Under the pieces are notes generated by a model. The model had not been told where the DNA came from, made no database searches, and worked only from the letters and a program-made list of their open reading frames with translations. Source: CAYFPS01 sp964345075 (GTDB lineage: Bacteria > CAIWAD01). From it: a DNA stretch of 34,285 nt. The position numbers and the translations under genes were made by a program. The stretch covers positions 1 through 34,285 of the forward strand of contig CAYFPS010000029.1 in assembly GCA_964345075.1 (NCBI GenBank), given 5' to 3'. Each line of letters begins with the position of its first letter. Position 1 is the stretch's first letter. Of this stretch, positions 1 through 6,006 are shown piece by piece.

Positions 1-55
1 CGCGAGCGGCATCGGTAATGCGTGAACGACTGCACCCTGACGACCTCGCAGCCCT
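1..55. repeat. Terminal direct repeat, copy 1 (circular contig overlap)
   Basis: These 55 bases are identical to 34231-34285. An exact overlap of 55 bases is what a k-mer assembler leaves when it closes a circular or circularly permuted molecule, so the unique map is probably 34230 bp. It is unlikely to be a biological terminal repeat because it cuts through the start of the first gene (18-365). Confidence 0.9.
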
Positions 56-365
56 GGTCGAAGCAGCCTGCGCTTCGGCAAAGCCGATGAACGCAGCCGC
101 TCGGTGGGTCCTCGGAATCGCTGCCTCGATCTTGACGCTGGTCCTCGCCTACATGGGCGGCAAGCTCGGGAGCGTTGATAAGACCGTTGGCCTTGTCCAG
201 CGAGACATGGTTCACCTCAAGGAGTCTATCGACGAAAAGATGGGCGACCGCTTCACGGTGACCGACGCGAAGGCGATGAACGAACTGCTGTCCATGCGGT
301 TCAAGACGAACGAACACGCACTCGAAGAACTCGAAGCGCGGGTCGCCGCGCTGGAGGCCAGATGA
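18..365 (+). CDS. Small membrane protein with coiled coil (holin-like or inner-spanin-like)
   Basis: A 115-residue protein. Residues 1-26 are polar, 28-46 form one hydrophobic segment (WVLGIAASILTLVLAYMGG), and the rest is a charged helix rich in heptad-like Leu/Glu/Lys that ends in EELEARVAALEAR, a probable coiled coil. N-in topology with a soluble coiled coil outside is the layout of inner spanins and of some small holin-like proteins; no family is recognised. In the circular map it lies 46 bases after the last fibre gene, and its stop overlaps the next start (ATGA at 362). The start at 18 is the only ATG before an in-frame stop at 34218, and no good Shine-Dalgarno site is seen. Its position with 362-469 and 448-1029 suggests a lysis or envelope role; that is inference. 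Confidence 0.7.
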   Translation: MRERLHPDDLAALVEAACASAKPMNAAARWVLGIAASILTLVLAYMGGKLGSVDKTVGLVQRDMVHLKESIDEKMGDRFTVTDAKAMNELLSMRFKTNEHALEELEARVAALEAR

Positions 366-469
366 AACGCTACGTCCTAGACTTCCTACTTCGCCACAAG
401 GGCAAGGTCTTCAGCCTGATCGTTGCCGTCTTGGGGGCGGTCGCCGCGTGCGCCAAGCTCTCGTCCTAG
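362..469 (+). CDS. 35-residue membrane peptide, possible mini-lipoprotein
   Basis: The start overlaps the previous stop as ATGA, and the 3' end overlaps the start of the next gene (448) in another frame. The peptide begins MKRYVLDFLLRHKGK, then has a hydrophobic run from about residue 17 to 30 and ends ACAKLSS. VAAC just before the end matches a lipobox (V-A-A-C), so it could be a lipoprotein with a mature part of only six residues, or simply a one-span membrane peptide. Out-of-frame overlap of small lysis genes is known from Rz/Rz1 pairs. No family match is recognised; support comes from the tight stop-start overlap and the membrane-type composition. Confidence 0.55.
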   Translation: MKRYVLDFLLRHKGKVFSLIVAVLGAVAACAKLSS

Positions 470-1029
470 CGGCCCTGCTGGCAGCCTGCGCCTCGCCCAA
501 GAGCGAGGTCGAGGAGACAGTCCACGAGGTCGCGACCCCGACGCTCGCCGCGGCGATGGCGTCTCTGGGTGCCCTGCTGGGCGGAGTCCCCGGAGCGGCG
601 ATCGGCGCTGCCGCAGGAGCGATCGCGTCCGAGGTCTTCGTCTCCAAGGGCATCAGCGAGGCGCGCAAGGAAGGCGCAGCAGACCTGTGGGCTGTCTTGA
701 ACGGCGACGACCCCGACCAACCACTTCCCCGTAGACTTCAGCGACAGTCTGATTCTATCGATGGGGTGCGCGGAGATGTCCAGCGAGTGTCGGCGGACCT
801 AGCCGCAGCGCGGGAAGCCCTGGCGGAAGCACAGAACGCAGCCGCTAGCGCAAAGACGACCGCCGCCGGGTGGTTCGCGGAAATCAAGTCGATGTTCTGG
901 ATGGCGGTCCTGATCGCCGGGTCCATCGCCGCTCTCATCTTTGGCTTCCAGCTTGTCCACTACTGGAAGGGAAGCCGCGTTTCCCGTAGGATCGCGGCTG
1001 ACGACGACCTCTACGAACTGCCGAGGTAG
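448..1029 (+). CDS. Lipoprotein with C-terminal membrane segment, u-spanin-like
   Basis: A 193-residue protein starting at GTG. The N-terminus MRQALVLAALLAACAS is a short lipoprotein signal with lipobox LAAC (Cys14). A glycine/alanine-rich hydrophobic stretch follows at about residues 34-60 (glycine-zipper type), then a helical coiled-coil-like region at about 100-140, one strong transmembrane segment at about 150-172 (MFWMAVLIAGSIAALIFGF), and a basic/acidic tail. An outer-membrane lipid anchor at one end and an inner-membrane span at the other is the defining layout of unimolecular spanins such as T1 gp11, which fuse the two membranes at lysis. This one is longer than typical u-spanins. Alternatively it is the outer partner of the 18-365 protein. 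No sequence homology was checked. Confidence 0.6.
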   Translation: MRQALVLAALLAACASPKSEVEETVHEVATPTLAAAMASLGALLGGVPGAAIGAAAGAIASEVFVSKGISEARKEGAADLWAVLNGDDPDQPLPRRLQRQSDSIDGVRGDVQRVSADLAAAREALAEAQNAAASAKTTAAGWFAEIKSMFWMAVLIAGSIAALIFGFQLVHYWKGSRVSRRIAADDDLYELPR

Positions 1030-1032
1030 AAC

Positions 1033-1437
1033 ATGACCGCAATCACTTGGGACACTACATACGCCGAACAAGGACTTCATGTTGGCACCGTCACCCTGGC
1101 CGGAAGCTCGGCTGACGACTTCTCCGACATCTTCGCCGACTACGACGGCACCGGACCGGGCCACGGGCGCTTCCGAAACTGCTGCGTTTTCGCGACCGGC
1201 GCGAGTGTGCAGTACACCACGCTGACCATCCAGACGGTCGGCGGCGGGGTCACGACTGGCGTCGCGATGCCCGCCCTGGCGGGCCAGATCGTCCAGCCTG
1301 TGATCTCGACCACGGACACCGCAACCCGCGCCGGTGTCGTCAACCTCGAAAACACCGGGTTCGCCGGACTCTACCTCAAGGCAACCGGCGGCACCGGCAC
1401 GCAGAGCGTCGCCGTCACGATCCTGCTCTGGCTCTAG
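1033..1437 (+). CDS. Beta-rich hypothetical, possible virion protein
   Basis: A 134-residue protein with no signal or membrane helix, rich in Thr, Gly, Val and Ala and with an alternating pattern typical of beta sandwiches. The C-terminus (TGTQSVAVTILLWL) resembles the end of small phage decoration or tail proteins and weakly recalls the 131-residue protein at 23661-24056 (GGTSTPTFEYSVVLLGY). It is the last gene of the late operon, 3 bases after 448-1029 and just before the terminator at 1485. It has no lysozyme, amidase or transglycosylase motif, so it is not an obvious endolysin despite its place beside the spanin-like gene. Confidence 0.6.
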   Translation: MTAITWDTTYAEQGLHVGTVTLAGSSADDFSDIFADYDGTGPGHGRFRNCCVFATGASVQYTTLTIQTVGGGVTTGVAMPALAGQIVQPVISTTDTATRAGVVNLENTGFAGLYLKATGGTGTQSVAVTILLWL

Positions 1438-1484
1438 CCAGACGACGCTTCCCCCAAGAGCCAGTCATGCTCATCGTTAGGAAA

Positions 1485-1524
1485 GGCGCTCCTCGGCTTG
1501 CCTGCTCGGGGAGCGCCGCTTTTT
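1485..1524 (+). terminator. Rho-independent terminator of the late operon
   Basis: GGCGCTCC (1485-1492) pairs with GGAGCGCC (1510-1517) around a 17-base loop, followed by GC and a run of five T (1520-1524). It lies 48 bases after the last late gene and before the first early gene. Confidence 0.85.
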
Positions 1525-1533
1525 GCTGATCTA

Positions 1534-1550
1534 CGACCGCGCACGAGCGG
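1534..1550. promoter_or_regulatory. Shared intergenic site A (CGACCGCGCACGAGCGG)
   Basis: This 17-base element recurs with one change at 10150-10166 and with a close variant at 14842-14858. All three copies are intergenic, each 40-100 bases before a gene start that opens a transcription unit (1590, 10216, 14942). It is a candidate binding site for a phage regulator or replication/partition protein. Confidence 0.5.
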
Positions 1551-1589
1551 AAACCGAAACCCTGACCCAAAAGGAGGACACGGAAACGG

Positions 1590-1817
1590 ATGACCATCAG
1601 GCGCTACATTGACACTCGCGGCCGTGCGCGGCTGTATTTGAGTCCCGACGAGTTCGCGCGGCAACGCCGCCGAGCGAAGCGGGCAAAGCTAAAGATGGCC
1701 GAAGCGTGCCAGCGAGCTGGACTCCCGCCGACCTCGTTTCGCCGCTGGTCCTCCGGCGCGGCTTCCCCGGCTCCCGAGGCGTGGGACGCCTTGGTCCGTT
1801 CGCTCGCACGACCGTAG
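1590..1817 (+). CDS. Small basic helix-turn-helix-like protein
   Basis: A 75-residue, strongly basic protein. Residues 24-60 (RRRAKRAKLKMAEACQRAGL through RRWSSGAASPAPEAWDAL) read like a short HTH: a helix with KMAEACQRAG, a turn, and a recognition helix PPTSFRRWSSG, as in Cro/C1-type or Mor-type phage regulators. GGAGG at 1573-1577 gives a ribosome site 12 bases before ATG. It is the first gene after the late terminator and has site A in front, consistent with an early regulator. The exact family is not recognised. Confidence 0.65.
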   Translation: MTIRRYIDTRGRARLYLSPDEFARQRRRAKRAKLKMAEACQRAGLPPTSFRRWSSGAASPAPEAWDALVRSLARP

Positions 1818-1823
1818 AGAATA

Positions 1824-1856
1824 TTTCCGGAAAAGTGGCTGAGGAGTTTCCGGAGA
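1824..1856. promoter_or_regulatory. Paired TTTCCGG boxes
   Basis: TTTCCGGAAA, a perfect 10-base palindrome, lies at 1824-1833, and a second copy, TTTCCGGAGA, lies at 1847-1856, 23 bases apart (about two helical turns). The palindrome recurs at 10806-10815 in front of the AAA+ operon. Probable operator or activator sites. Confidence 0.5.
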
Positions 1857-1861
1857 TAGCC

Positions 1862-1874
1862 TATGGTGTGTTCA
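1862..1874 (+). promoter_or_regulatory. Putative leaderless promoter (-10 TATGGT)
   Basis: TATGGT at 1862-1867 begins 12 bases before the ATG at 1874, so transcription would start at or next to the A of ATG. The 38 bases 1844-1881 align without gaps to 10803-10840: AGTTTCCGG, the TA of the hexamer and ATGACC coincide. No clear -35 box is seen. Confidence 0.5.
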
Positions 1875-1912
1875 TGACCACGAGCAACACCGTCGTCATG
1901 ACGCAGATCTAG
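1874..1912 (+). CDS. 12-codon leader ORF, or the true 5' end of the next gene cut by an amber codon
   Basis: The ORF encodes MTTSNTVVMTQI and stops at TAG (1910-1912). It starts right at the putative leaderless promoter. The codons after the TAG are in the same frame as the 1964-2455 gene and look coding all the way (RAREVYDQAYESLEAQC then VIERDF), so the two pieces may be one 194-codon gene with a stop at codon 13. Alternatively it is a true leader peptide, like the 23-codon ORF at 10833-10904 that has the same upstream element. Confidence 0.4.
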   Translation: MTTSNTVVMTQI

Positions 1913-1963
1913 CGCGCCCGCGAGGTCTACGACCAAGCCTACGAGTCGCTCGAAGCCCAGTGC

Positions 1964-2455
1964 GTGATCGAGCGCGACTTCTCCCACACCTACCTGAACG
2001 CCTCTAGTCGAGAGAACGAGAAAATGAGCAACCTCACCTTCGCCAAGCTGACCGAACTCGTCACCTTCCTGATGGACTCGCGCGCCGCCACCATCGCGCG
2101 CTGCGCCGAGGAGATGGCCCCCGCCGCGAGCGCCGAGACTTCCCCGGAAGACCTCTACCGCGCGATCGAGTGCTTCCGCTGGAACGCCACCGAGTCGATC
2201 CAGGCCCGTTACGAGCTGTCCTACCTCCAGGACCTCGACCACTGCCTGACCGCGAACGAGGAGTCCTCCGAGGACCTCCGCTGGGAAAACGCCAAGCTGG
2301 TCTGGAAGTCCTTGACGAAGGAGCTGAGCCGGATGGCTCGAGCCACCACGAGCTGCTCGACCAGCCCGGACGCGAACCTCGCCACGAACGCCCAGCTCGC
2401 GGCGCTCGCGAGCCTGATGGAAGACTACACCGGACTCGCCAAGTTTCTCGCCTGA
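1964..2455 (+). CDS. Hypothetical alpha-helical early protein
   Basis: Given from GTG at 1964 (163 residues); another possible start is ATG at 2023 (143 residues, MSNLTFAKLTELV), which has a weak purine-rich site (GAGAGAACGAGAAAA) in front. The protein is acidic and helical with scattered Cys and no recognised motif. Codon use and third-position GC stay gene-like upstream through 1913, so the original start may be ATG 1874 with the in-frame TAG at 1910 read through, mutated or miscalled. The TTTCCGG-type promoter at about 1845-1874 appears to drive it, the same type as that for the AAA+/VWA-like operon, which suggests co-regulation. Confidence 0.6.
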   Translation: MIERDFSHTYLNASSRENEKMSNLTFAKLTELVTFLMDSRAATIARCAEEMAPAASAETSPEDLYRAIECFRWNATESIQARYELSYLQDLDHCLTANEESSEDLRWENAKLVWKSLTKELSRMARATTSCSTSPDANLATNAQLAALASLMEDYTGLAKFLA

Positions 2456-2485
2456 GCCAGATCACCTACCTACCACCACACCACC

Positions 2486-2496
2486 AACGACCAACC
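2486..2496 (+). promoter_or_regulatory. AACGACCAACC leader motif
   Basis: This motif lies in a C/A-rich, almost G-free leader 10 bases before ATG 2507, where no Shine-Dalgarno site exists. The same motif, AAC(A/G)ACCAA(A/C)C, precedes the starts at 4776, 6007 and 10945. Confidence 0.45.
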
Positions 2497-2506
2497 CACA
2501 CGAACG

Positions 2507-2887
2507 ATGAGCAAACCGAACGACGAGAAGAAAAACGAGACGCCCGAAGACGTCATCAAGCGCATCATGGACATCGACATCGGCGCGGTGATGACGCCGA
2601 ACGAAAACGAGAACAGCAACATGGCCTATGTGATCACGATGGACCCGCTACAGGTCCGTATGGTCTACCTCGCGCTGCGCTTCATCACGGCGGTCGAGCC
2701 GGACGCGCCCGGGCCGATGCTCCGCCTCTTGGAGAAGTTCGAGGAGATCGCGAGCGGCGCCGCCGAGGTCCACGGCTACGTGACCCAAAACCAGGTCGAC
2801 GCGGTCGTCTCGTCCTCGCCCGAGGAAGCGGCTGCGCGTGACACCCTGGACTTCTCGACCGCCAGGCCAGACTCCTGGAGGAAGTGA
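2507..2887 (+). CDS. Hypothetical acidic protein
   Basis: A 126-residue protein with a charged N-terminus (MSKPNDEKKNETPEDVIKRI), a more ordered middle (about residues 38-85, YVITMDPLQVRMVYLALRF) and a polar tail. No family or catalytic motif is recognised. The start ATG is preceded by the AACGACCAACC leader rather than a ribosome site. It is followed by two overlapping micro-ORFs (2890, 2937), probably in one transcript. Confidence 0.65.
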   Translation: MSKPNDEKKNETPEDVIKRIMDIDIGAVMTPNENENSNMAYVITMDPLQVRMVYLALRFITAVEPDAPGPMLRLLEKFEEIASGAAEVHGYVTQNQVDAVVSSSPEEAAARDTLDFSTARPDSWRK

Positions 2888-2889
2888 CG

Positions 2890-2940
2890 ATGGCCGCCCG
2901 TTTCTACACGAAGGAAGACCTGCGAGGAGTCGCTCGATGA
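2890..2940 (+). CDS. 16-codon micro-ORF
   Basis: MAARFYTKEDLRGVAR, preceded by GGAGGAAG at 2877-2884 (8 bases from GGAGG to ATG), one of the better ribosome sites here. Its stop overlaps the next start (ATGA at 2937). It could be a real micropeptide or a coupling device that delivers ribosomes to 2937-3020. Function unknown. Confidence 0.35.
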   Translation: MAARFYTKEDLRGVAR

Positions 2941-3020
2941 GGACAACGCGTAGGTTTCGTTACGGTATGGAGGTCCTTTTCTGGACCGCCGCGCTTCTCT
3001 TGGCTGCCGTCCTCCTGTAA
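2937..3020 (+). CDS. 27-residue single-span membrane microprotein
   Basis: The sequence is MRTTRRFRYGMEVLFW followed by TAALLLAAVLL. A basic N-terminus and one hydrophobic helix to the very end give an N-in topology. ATGA overlap with the preceding micro-ORF suggests translational coupling. Many phages carry such early membrane micropeptides (superinfection exclusion, host-takeover or antiholin roles), but none can be assigned. Confidence 0.45.
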   Translation: MRTTRRFRYGMEVLFWTAALLLAAVLL

Positions 3021-3040
3021 CCACGAGCCCCGCTAAACCC

Positions 3041-3259
3041 ATGACGAAGAAGACCTCAACGAGCCGAGATGCCCACACCGCAAGACGGAAGGCGCGCGAG
3101 AACGTGCGGCGCTTCCGCCTCAAGCGAGACCGCGTCGAGTTCACCCTCCCGTCCGGACTCCTGGCAGAACTTCGCCAATCGTGCGAGGAGCACGGTATGA
3201 CCCTACCGAGGTGGTTCCGCATCTCGGTAGCCGAGATGCTAGGGCGCGAGTTCGAGTAG
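3041..3259 (+). CDS. Ribbon-helix-helix type DNA-binding protein
   Basis: A 72-residue protein. A basic N-terminal arm (residues 1-28) is followed by RVEFTLPSGLLAELRQSC (about 31-48), the short beta strand plus first helix of the CopG/Arc/MetJ fold, then a turn (EEHGMTLPRW) and a second helix (FRISVAEMLGREFE). Such small dimers act as repressors. It is the last plus-strand gene before the convergent nuclease gene. It has no clear ribosome site; the leader is C-rich (CCCCGCTAAACCC). Confidence 0.65.
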   Translation: MTKKTSTSRDAHTARRKARENVRRFRLKRDRVEFTLPSGLLAELRQSCEEHGMTLPRWFRISVAEMLGREFE

Positions 3260-3276
3260 ACCTCCCGCCTCAGGCT

Positions 3277-3291
3277 CCCGGCAGGGCCGGG
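3277..3291. terminator. GC hairpin between convergent genes
   Basis: CCCGGC (3277-3282), loop AGG, GCCGGG (3286-3291). It lies exactly between the stop of 3041-3259 and the end of the minus-strand gene. It has no T-run on either side, so it would be an imperfect bidirectional terminator or a 3'-end stabiliser. Confidence 0.45.
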
Positions 3292-4665
3292 TCACACCTT
3301 CCAGGTCGTGATCCGGCCTGACCCCTTTTCCTTGCCGCCGCGCCCGGCGGAGGCGCTCCCCTCGGTGGTGTCCTGGGCGCCCTGGGAGCCGTCCTGCGCG
3401 GGCTCACGGTCCTTCGAGTGGTTAGACCCATTTGCGGGCTGCGTTTCTCCTGCGCCTTCCTGAGCGTCCTGCGGGGCTGCCTCCTCGCCGGGGTCCTCCG
3501 CCGGGCCAGCCTGGCCGCCCTCGCCCTCGCCCTCCGGGTCGCTAGGCGGCGGCCCAAAGTCCTCCCACGCCTCGGCGATGACCTCGGCCATCGTCATCTC
3601 GTCGTCGTTCAGCTTGCGCCGGAGGTCTTCGGACGACACCGCCGGCATCTCGTAAGTGAAGGCCGGGTCGCCGTTTGCGATGTTCCGCTGCTCGACCCCG
3701 GCCCGGTCCCCGAGCGCGATCGTCTGGCCTTCCTTTCGGGTCGCACCCGCCCTGGGGATGACCGACCCAGCCGTCTCGGCTGGCGGGACTAGCCCAGGCA
3801 GGTAGCAGTGCCGGGGACACGGCTCTGGATACTCCGGGAGCTTCTTCGCGAACGACTCACAGGTCCAGGTCGCCTCGCCCGTCTTCGATTCGAGCTCCGG
3901 TGTGGCGTGAACGCAGTTTCGGCAAGCGATCGGAGGAACACGCGACCCGTGGCAGATCTCGAAGTCGTCGCACCACGTACACTGATACCAGGTCCGCTTC
4001 TCGCTCACGCGATCGACCTCGTTATGAATCGCAGCCTTGACGATCTTCCTCGCTCTCGCGATCATCGCGTTCGCGTGTGCCTCGTCGTAGTAGAGCCGTT
4101 CAGTGTAGACCTCATCCGTGTTCTTGTTCACGCAGACATAGAGCGCGCGCTTGAGTTTGGCCCAGCGCATGTAGGTCATCATCTGCGCGTAGTGCTGTGG
4201 CTTAGACTTCTTGACTGCGTGTCGTTCTAGGTCGCGGTATGACTTCTCGTTGGCTGTCTTGACCTCAAGAAGGTGGCGCGTCTTCGGACTACCGGGAACG
4301 CCGACGATCACGCCGTCGATACTCCCGGCGAAGTGGTGGCCGAGGTTGGCCTCGGAGAATGACTGCTGGGTCTCGGTCACGGTTAGACCGGCGTCCATCA
4401 ACTCGTCGATGATGCGGTCTTCCGTATAGTGCCCGGTCGCAAACAGGCGAAGCAGCCGCCCGTCATGGTCTGTTTCTGAACACCAGCGAAAGTCGTACCA
4501 GAGCTTGCGCTCGCAGTAGTGGCCGACTTGCGATGCCCCGAGGTGAGTACGCGGTCGCGGATCAGCATTTTCCTTGACGGTCGCGTAAAGCAGCTTGGCG
4601 ACCGGCGACGGCTCGGGCTTATTTCCGGACGGCTTCTTGGTTGAAGGGGTAGGGATTCGTGCCAT
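3292..4665 (-). CDS. Cas4/RecB-like PD-(D/E)XK nuclease with Cys cluster
   Basis: A 457-residue protein. The nuclease core shows FATGHYTEDRI (about 75-85), SIDGVIVG with Asp117, LLEVKTAN with Glu134 and Lys136, and the downstream Gln motif PQHYAQMMTYM (156-166), the motif order of RecB/Cas4/lambda-exonuclease-like enzymes. One Cys at 51 (HYCERKLW) and three at 229, 232 and 238 (CTWCDDFEIC) match the 1+3 pattern of the Fe-S cluster of Cas4/AddB. Extra cysteines at 248, 251, 269, 283 and 287 may bind zinc. Residues from about 325 on are low-complexity (Pro, Gly, Glu, Ala) and probably disordered. It likely provides the 5'-3' exonuclease for the Sak4/DUF669 annealing system encoded just across the divergent promoter. 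It is the only minus-strand gene. A TAGCCT hexamer 12 bases before ATG suggests a leaderless transcript. Confidence 0.8.
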   Translation of the reverse strand: MARIPTPSTKKPSGNKPEPSPVAKLLYATVKENADPRPRTHLGASQVGHYCERKLWYDFRWCSETDHDGRLLRLFATGHYTEDRIIDELMDAGLTVTETQQSFSEANLGHHFAGSIDGVIVGVPGSPKTRHLLEVKTANEKSYRDLERHAVKKSKPQHYAQMMTYMRWAKLKRALYVCVNKNTDEVYTERLYYDEAHANAMIARARKIVKAAIHNEVDRVSEKRTWYQCTWCDDFEICHGSRVPPIACRNCVHATPELESKTGEATWTCESFAKKLPEYPEPCPRHCYLPGLVPPAETAGSVIPRAGATRKEGQTIALGDRAGVEQRNIANGDPAFTYEMPAVSSEDLRRKLNDDEMTMAEVIAEAWEDFGPPPSDPEGEGEGGQAGPAEDPGEEAAPQDAQEGAGETQPANGSNHSKDREPAQDGSQGAQDTTEGSASAGRGGKEKGSGRITTWKV

Positions 4666-4700
4666 AGCCCCAGGCTAAACTACGAGCAAAATAAGTCTAG
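4666..4700 (-). promoter_or_regulatory. Putative leaderless promoter of the nuclease gene
   Basis: On the minus strand the -10 hexamer is TAGCCT (top strand AGGCTA, 4672-4677), ending six bases before the start codon. CTAGAC (top strand GTCTAG, 4695-4700) lies at a 17-base spacing, and the same hexamer occurs at the same spacing before TACCCT at 10821. Confidence 0.5.
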
Positions 4701-4726
4701 TAAAAATGCTCAGTCGAGTTTAGCTT
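4697..4726 (+). promoter_or_regulatory. Divergent plus-strand promoter candidate
   Basis: TAGCTT (4721-4726) mirrors the minus-strand TAGCCT: AGGCTAAACT (4672-4681) and AGTTTAGCTT (4717-4726) are an inverted pair with one mismatch. CTAGTA (4697-4702) sits 18 bases upstream. Transcription from about 4733 would give a 40-odd base C/A-rich leader to ATG 4776. Confidence 0.4.
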
Positions 4727-4761
4727 GGCCCAAGGCGGCGACGCGCCGTCAACCTCACCCT

Positions 4762-4772
4762 AACAACCAAAC
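4762..4772 (+). promoter_or_regulatory. AACAACCAAAC leader motif
   Basis: This motif lies three bases before ATG 4776 in a leader without a Shine-Dalgarno site; one of four such motifs (2486, 4762, 5988, 10923). Confidence 0.45.
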
Positions 4773-4775
4773 ACA

Positions 4776-5216
4776 ATGAACTACCCTGACCAAGACAAGA
4801 CGCTAAACGTTCTCGCCCTGAAGGTGCTTCACGCTCGCAGCGTTGAGTCCGAAGCGAAGACCGCTCGGGTCAAGCTCGAAGACGAGCTGGTCGAGATGCT
4901 GTCCAACATCTACCCGACGGAAGACCGCGAGGCGCTGACGAAGGCCGAGGCGGACGATGTGATGATCAAGCTGAAGCGCGACCTCAGCTACTCGTGCAAC
5001 ACCGACGAGGTGACCTGTGTCATCGAGAGATTCATGATCGAAGACGACTACGACAGCGCGCGTTTGCTGGAGTCGATTTTCCCGGTCAAGCGCGGCGTCT
5101 CGAAGCACGAGCTGCGCTCTGCGCTGGCCCGCTTGGATACAGGCGAGCGCGAGGCCATCGAGCGCCTCGTGACGACCAAGCCCGCCCGCCCCAAGCTCAC
5201 GATCGAGCAGAGCTGA
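4776..5216 (+). CDS. Hypothetical helical protein of the recombination operon
   Basis: A 146-residue, highly charged and probably all-helical protein (SEAKTARVKLEDELVEML through KHELRSALARLDTGEREAIERL). No catalytic motif is recognised. It is the first gene of the operon and ends two bases before the Sak4-like ATPase. Small helical proteins in this position are common beside phage Sak4 genes, so an accessory role in single-strand annealing is a reasonable guess. The start is preceded by the AACAACCAAAC leader. Confidence 0.7.
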   Translation: MNYPDQDKTLNVLALKVLHARSVESEAKTARVKLEDELVEMLSNIYPTEDREALTKAEADDVMIKLKRDLSYSCNTDEVTCVIERFMIEDDYDSARLLESIFPVKRGVSKHELRSALARLDTGEREAIERLVTTKPARPKLTIEQS

Positions 5217-5218
5217 CG

Positions 5219-5989
5219 ATGGCCTTTGACCTCAACAGCATCGCGACGACCGGGAAGGAAGTCCTCCCGCCTCGTATCGTCATTCATGGACCGCACGGCA
5301 TCGGCAAGTCCACCTTCGGGGCCGCCTCGCTCAAGCCCGTCTTCATCGCGACCGAGGATGGCCTCTCGGCTATCCAGGTTGACGCCTTCCCCAAGGCTGA
5401 GTCCTTCTCGGAGGTCATGGAAGCCCTGCGCTCGCTGGCCTCTGGCGATCACGAGTTTCGCACGGTGGTCCTCGACTCTGCCGACTGGCTTGAATCGCTG
5501 ATTTGGACAGACACAGCGCACGAACACGGCCATCGGTCAATCGAGGACTTCGGCTACGGCAAGGGATACGTCTTCGCCCTCGACCGCTGGCGCAAGCTCA
5601 CGGCTGCGTTTGACTACCTGCGGACGCACAAGAAGATGGCCTCCATCATCATCTGCCACACGGACATCCGGCGCTTCGACTCGCCCGAGACTGATCCGTA
5701 TGACCGCTACCAGCTCAAGCTCAACGCGAAGGCTGGTGCGATTCTCCAGGAGTGGGCAGACATCGTCGCGTTCGCCAATCACCAGGTGGTCATCCGCGAG
5801 AAGAACGTTGGCTTCGACAAGAAGGCAGCTCGCGGAGTCGCGACCGGCGAACGGATGCTGTACTTCCATGAGCAGCCAGCCTTCGCGGCGAAGACCCGCT
5901 TCGCCCTCCCGAAGTCCCTGCCGCTTGGCTGGGACACCTTCGCTTCCGCCTTCGCGGAAGCGACCAACCCCAAGAACAAAACGAACTAA
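5219..5989 (+). CDS. Sak4-like RecA-fold ATPase (single-strand annealing/recombination)
   Basis: A 256-residue protein with Walker A GPHGIGKST (24-32), FIATEDGL (about 42-49), and Walker B-type strand RTVVLDSADWLE (Asp86). Further on is an IIICHTDIRRFD strand and a C-terminal region of beta strands. Length, motif spacing and the following DUF669 gene match the phage ATP-binding Sak4/AAA_24 family, RecA-core proteins that assist single-strand annealing in phage recombination and replication. ATG 5219 is chosen because it follows the upstream stop by two bases; the longer in-frame reading upstream overlaps another gene and does not look coding. Confidence 0.85.
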   Translation: MAFDLNSIATTGKEVLPPRIVIHGPHGIGKSTFGAASLKPVFIATEDGLSAIQVDAFPKAESFSEVMEALRSLASGDHEFRTVVLDSADWLESLIWTDTAHEHGHRSIEDFGYGKGYVFALDRWRKLTAAFDYLRTHKKMASIIICHTDIRRFDSPETDPYDRYQLKLNAKAGAILQEWADIVAFANHQVVIREKNVGFDKKAARGVATGERMLYFHEQPAFAAKTRFALPKSLPLGWDTFASAFAEATNPKNKTN

Positions 5990-5998
5990 CAACCAACC
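5988..5998 (+). promoter_or_regulatory. AACAACCAACC leader motif
   Basis: The motif overlaps the TAA stop of the Sak4-like gene and lies 8 bases before ATG 6007, where no Shine-Dalgarno site is present. Since it is inside an operon, the motif probably acts in translation rather than transcription. Confidence 0.45.
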
Positions 5999-6006
5999 GA
6001 CTGATC

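Noticed and set aside
1033..1437. Endolysin beside the spanin-like gene
   Set aside because: The protein is beta-rich with no catalytic motif of known endolysin classes and looks like a virion protein.
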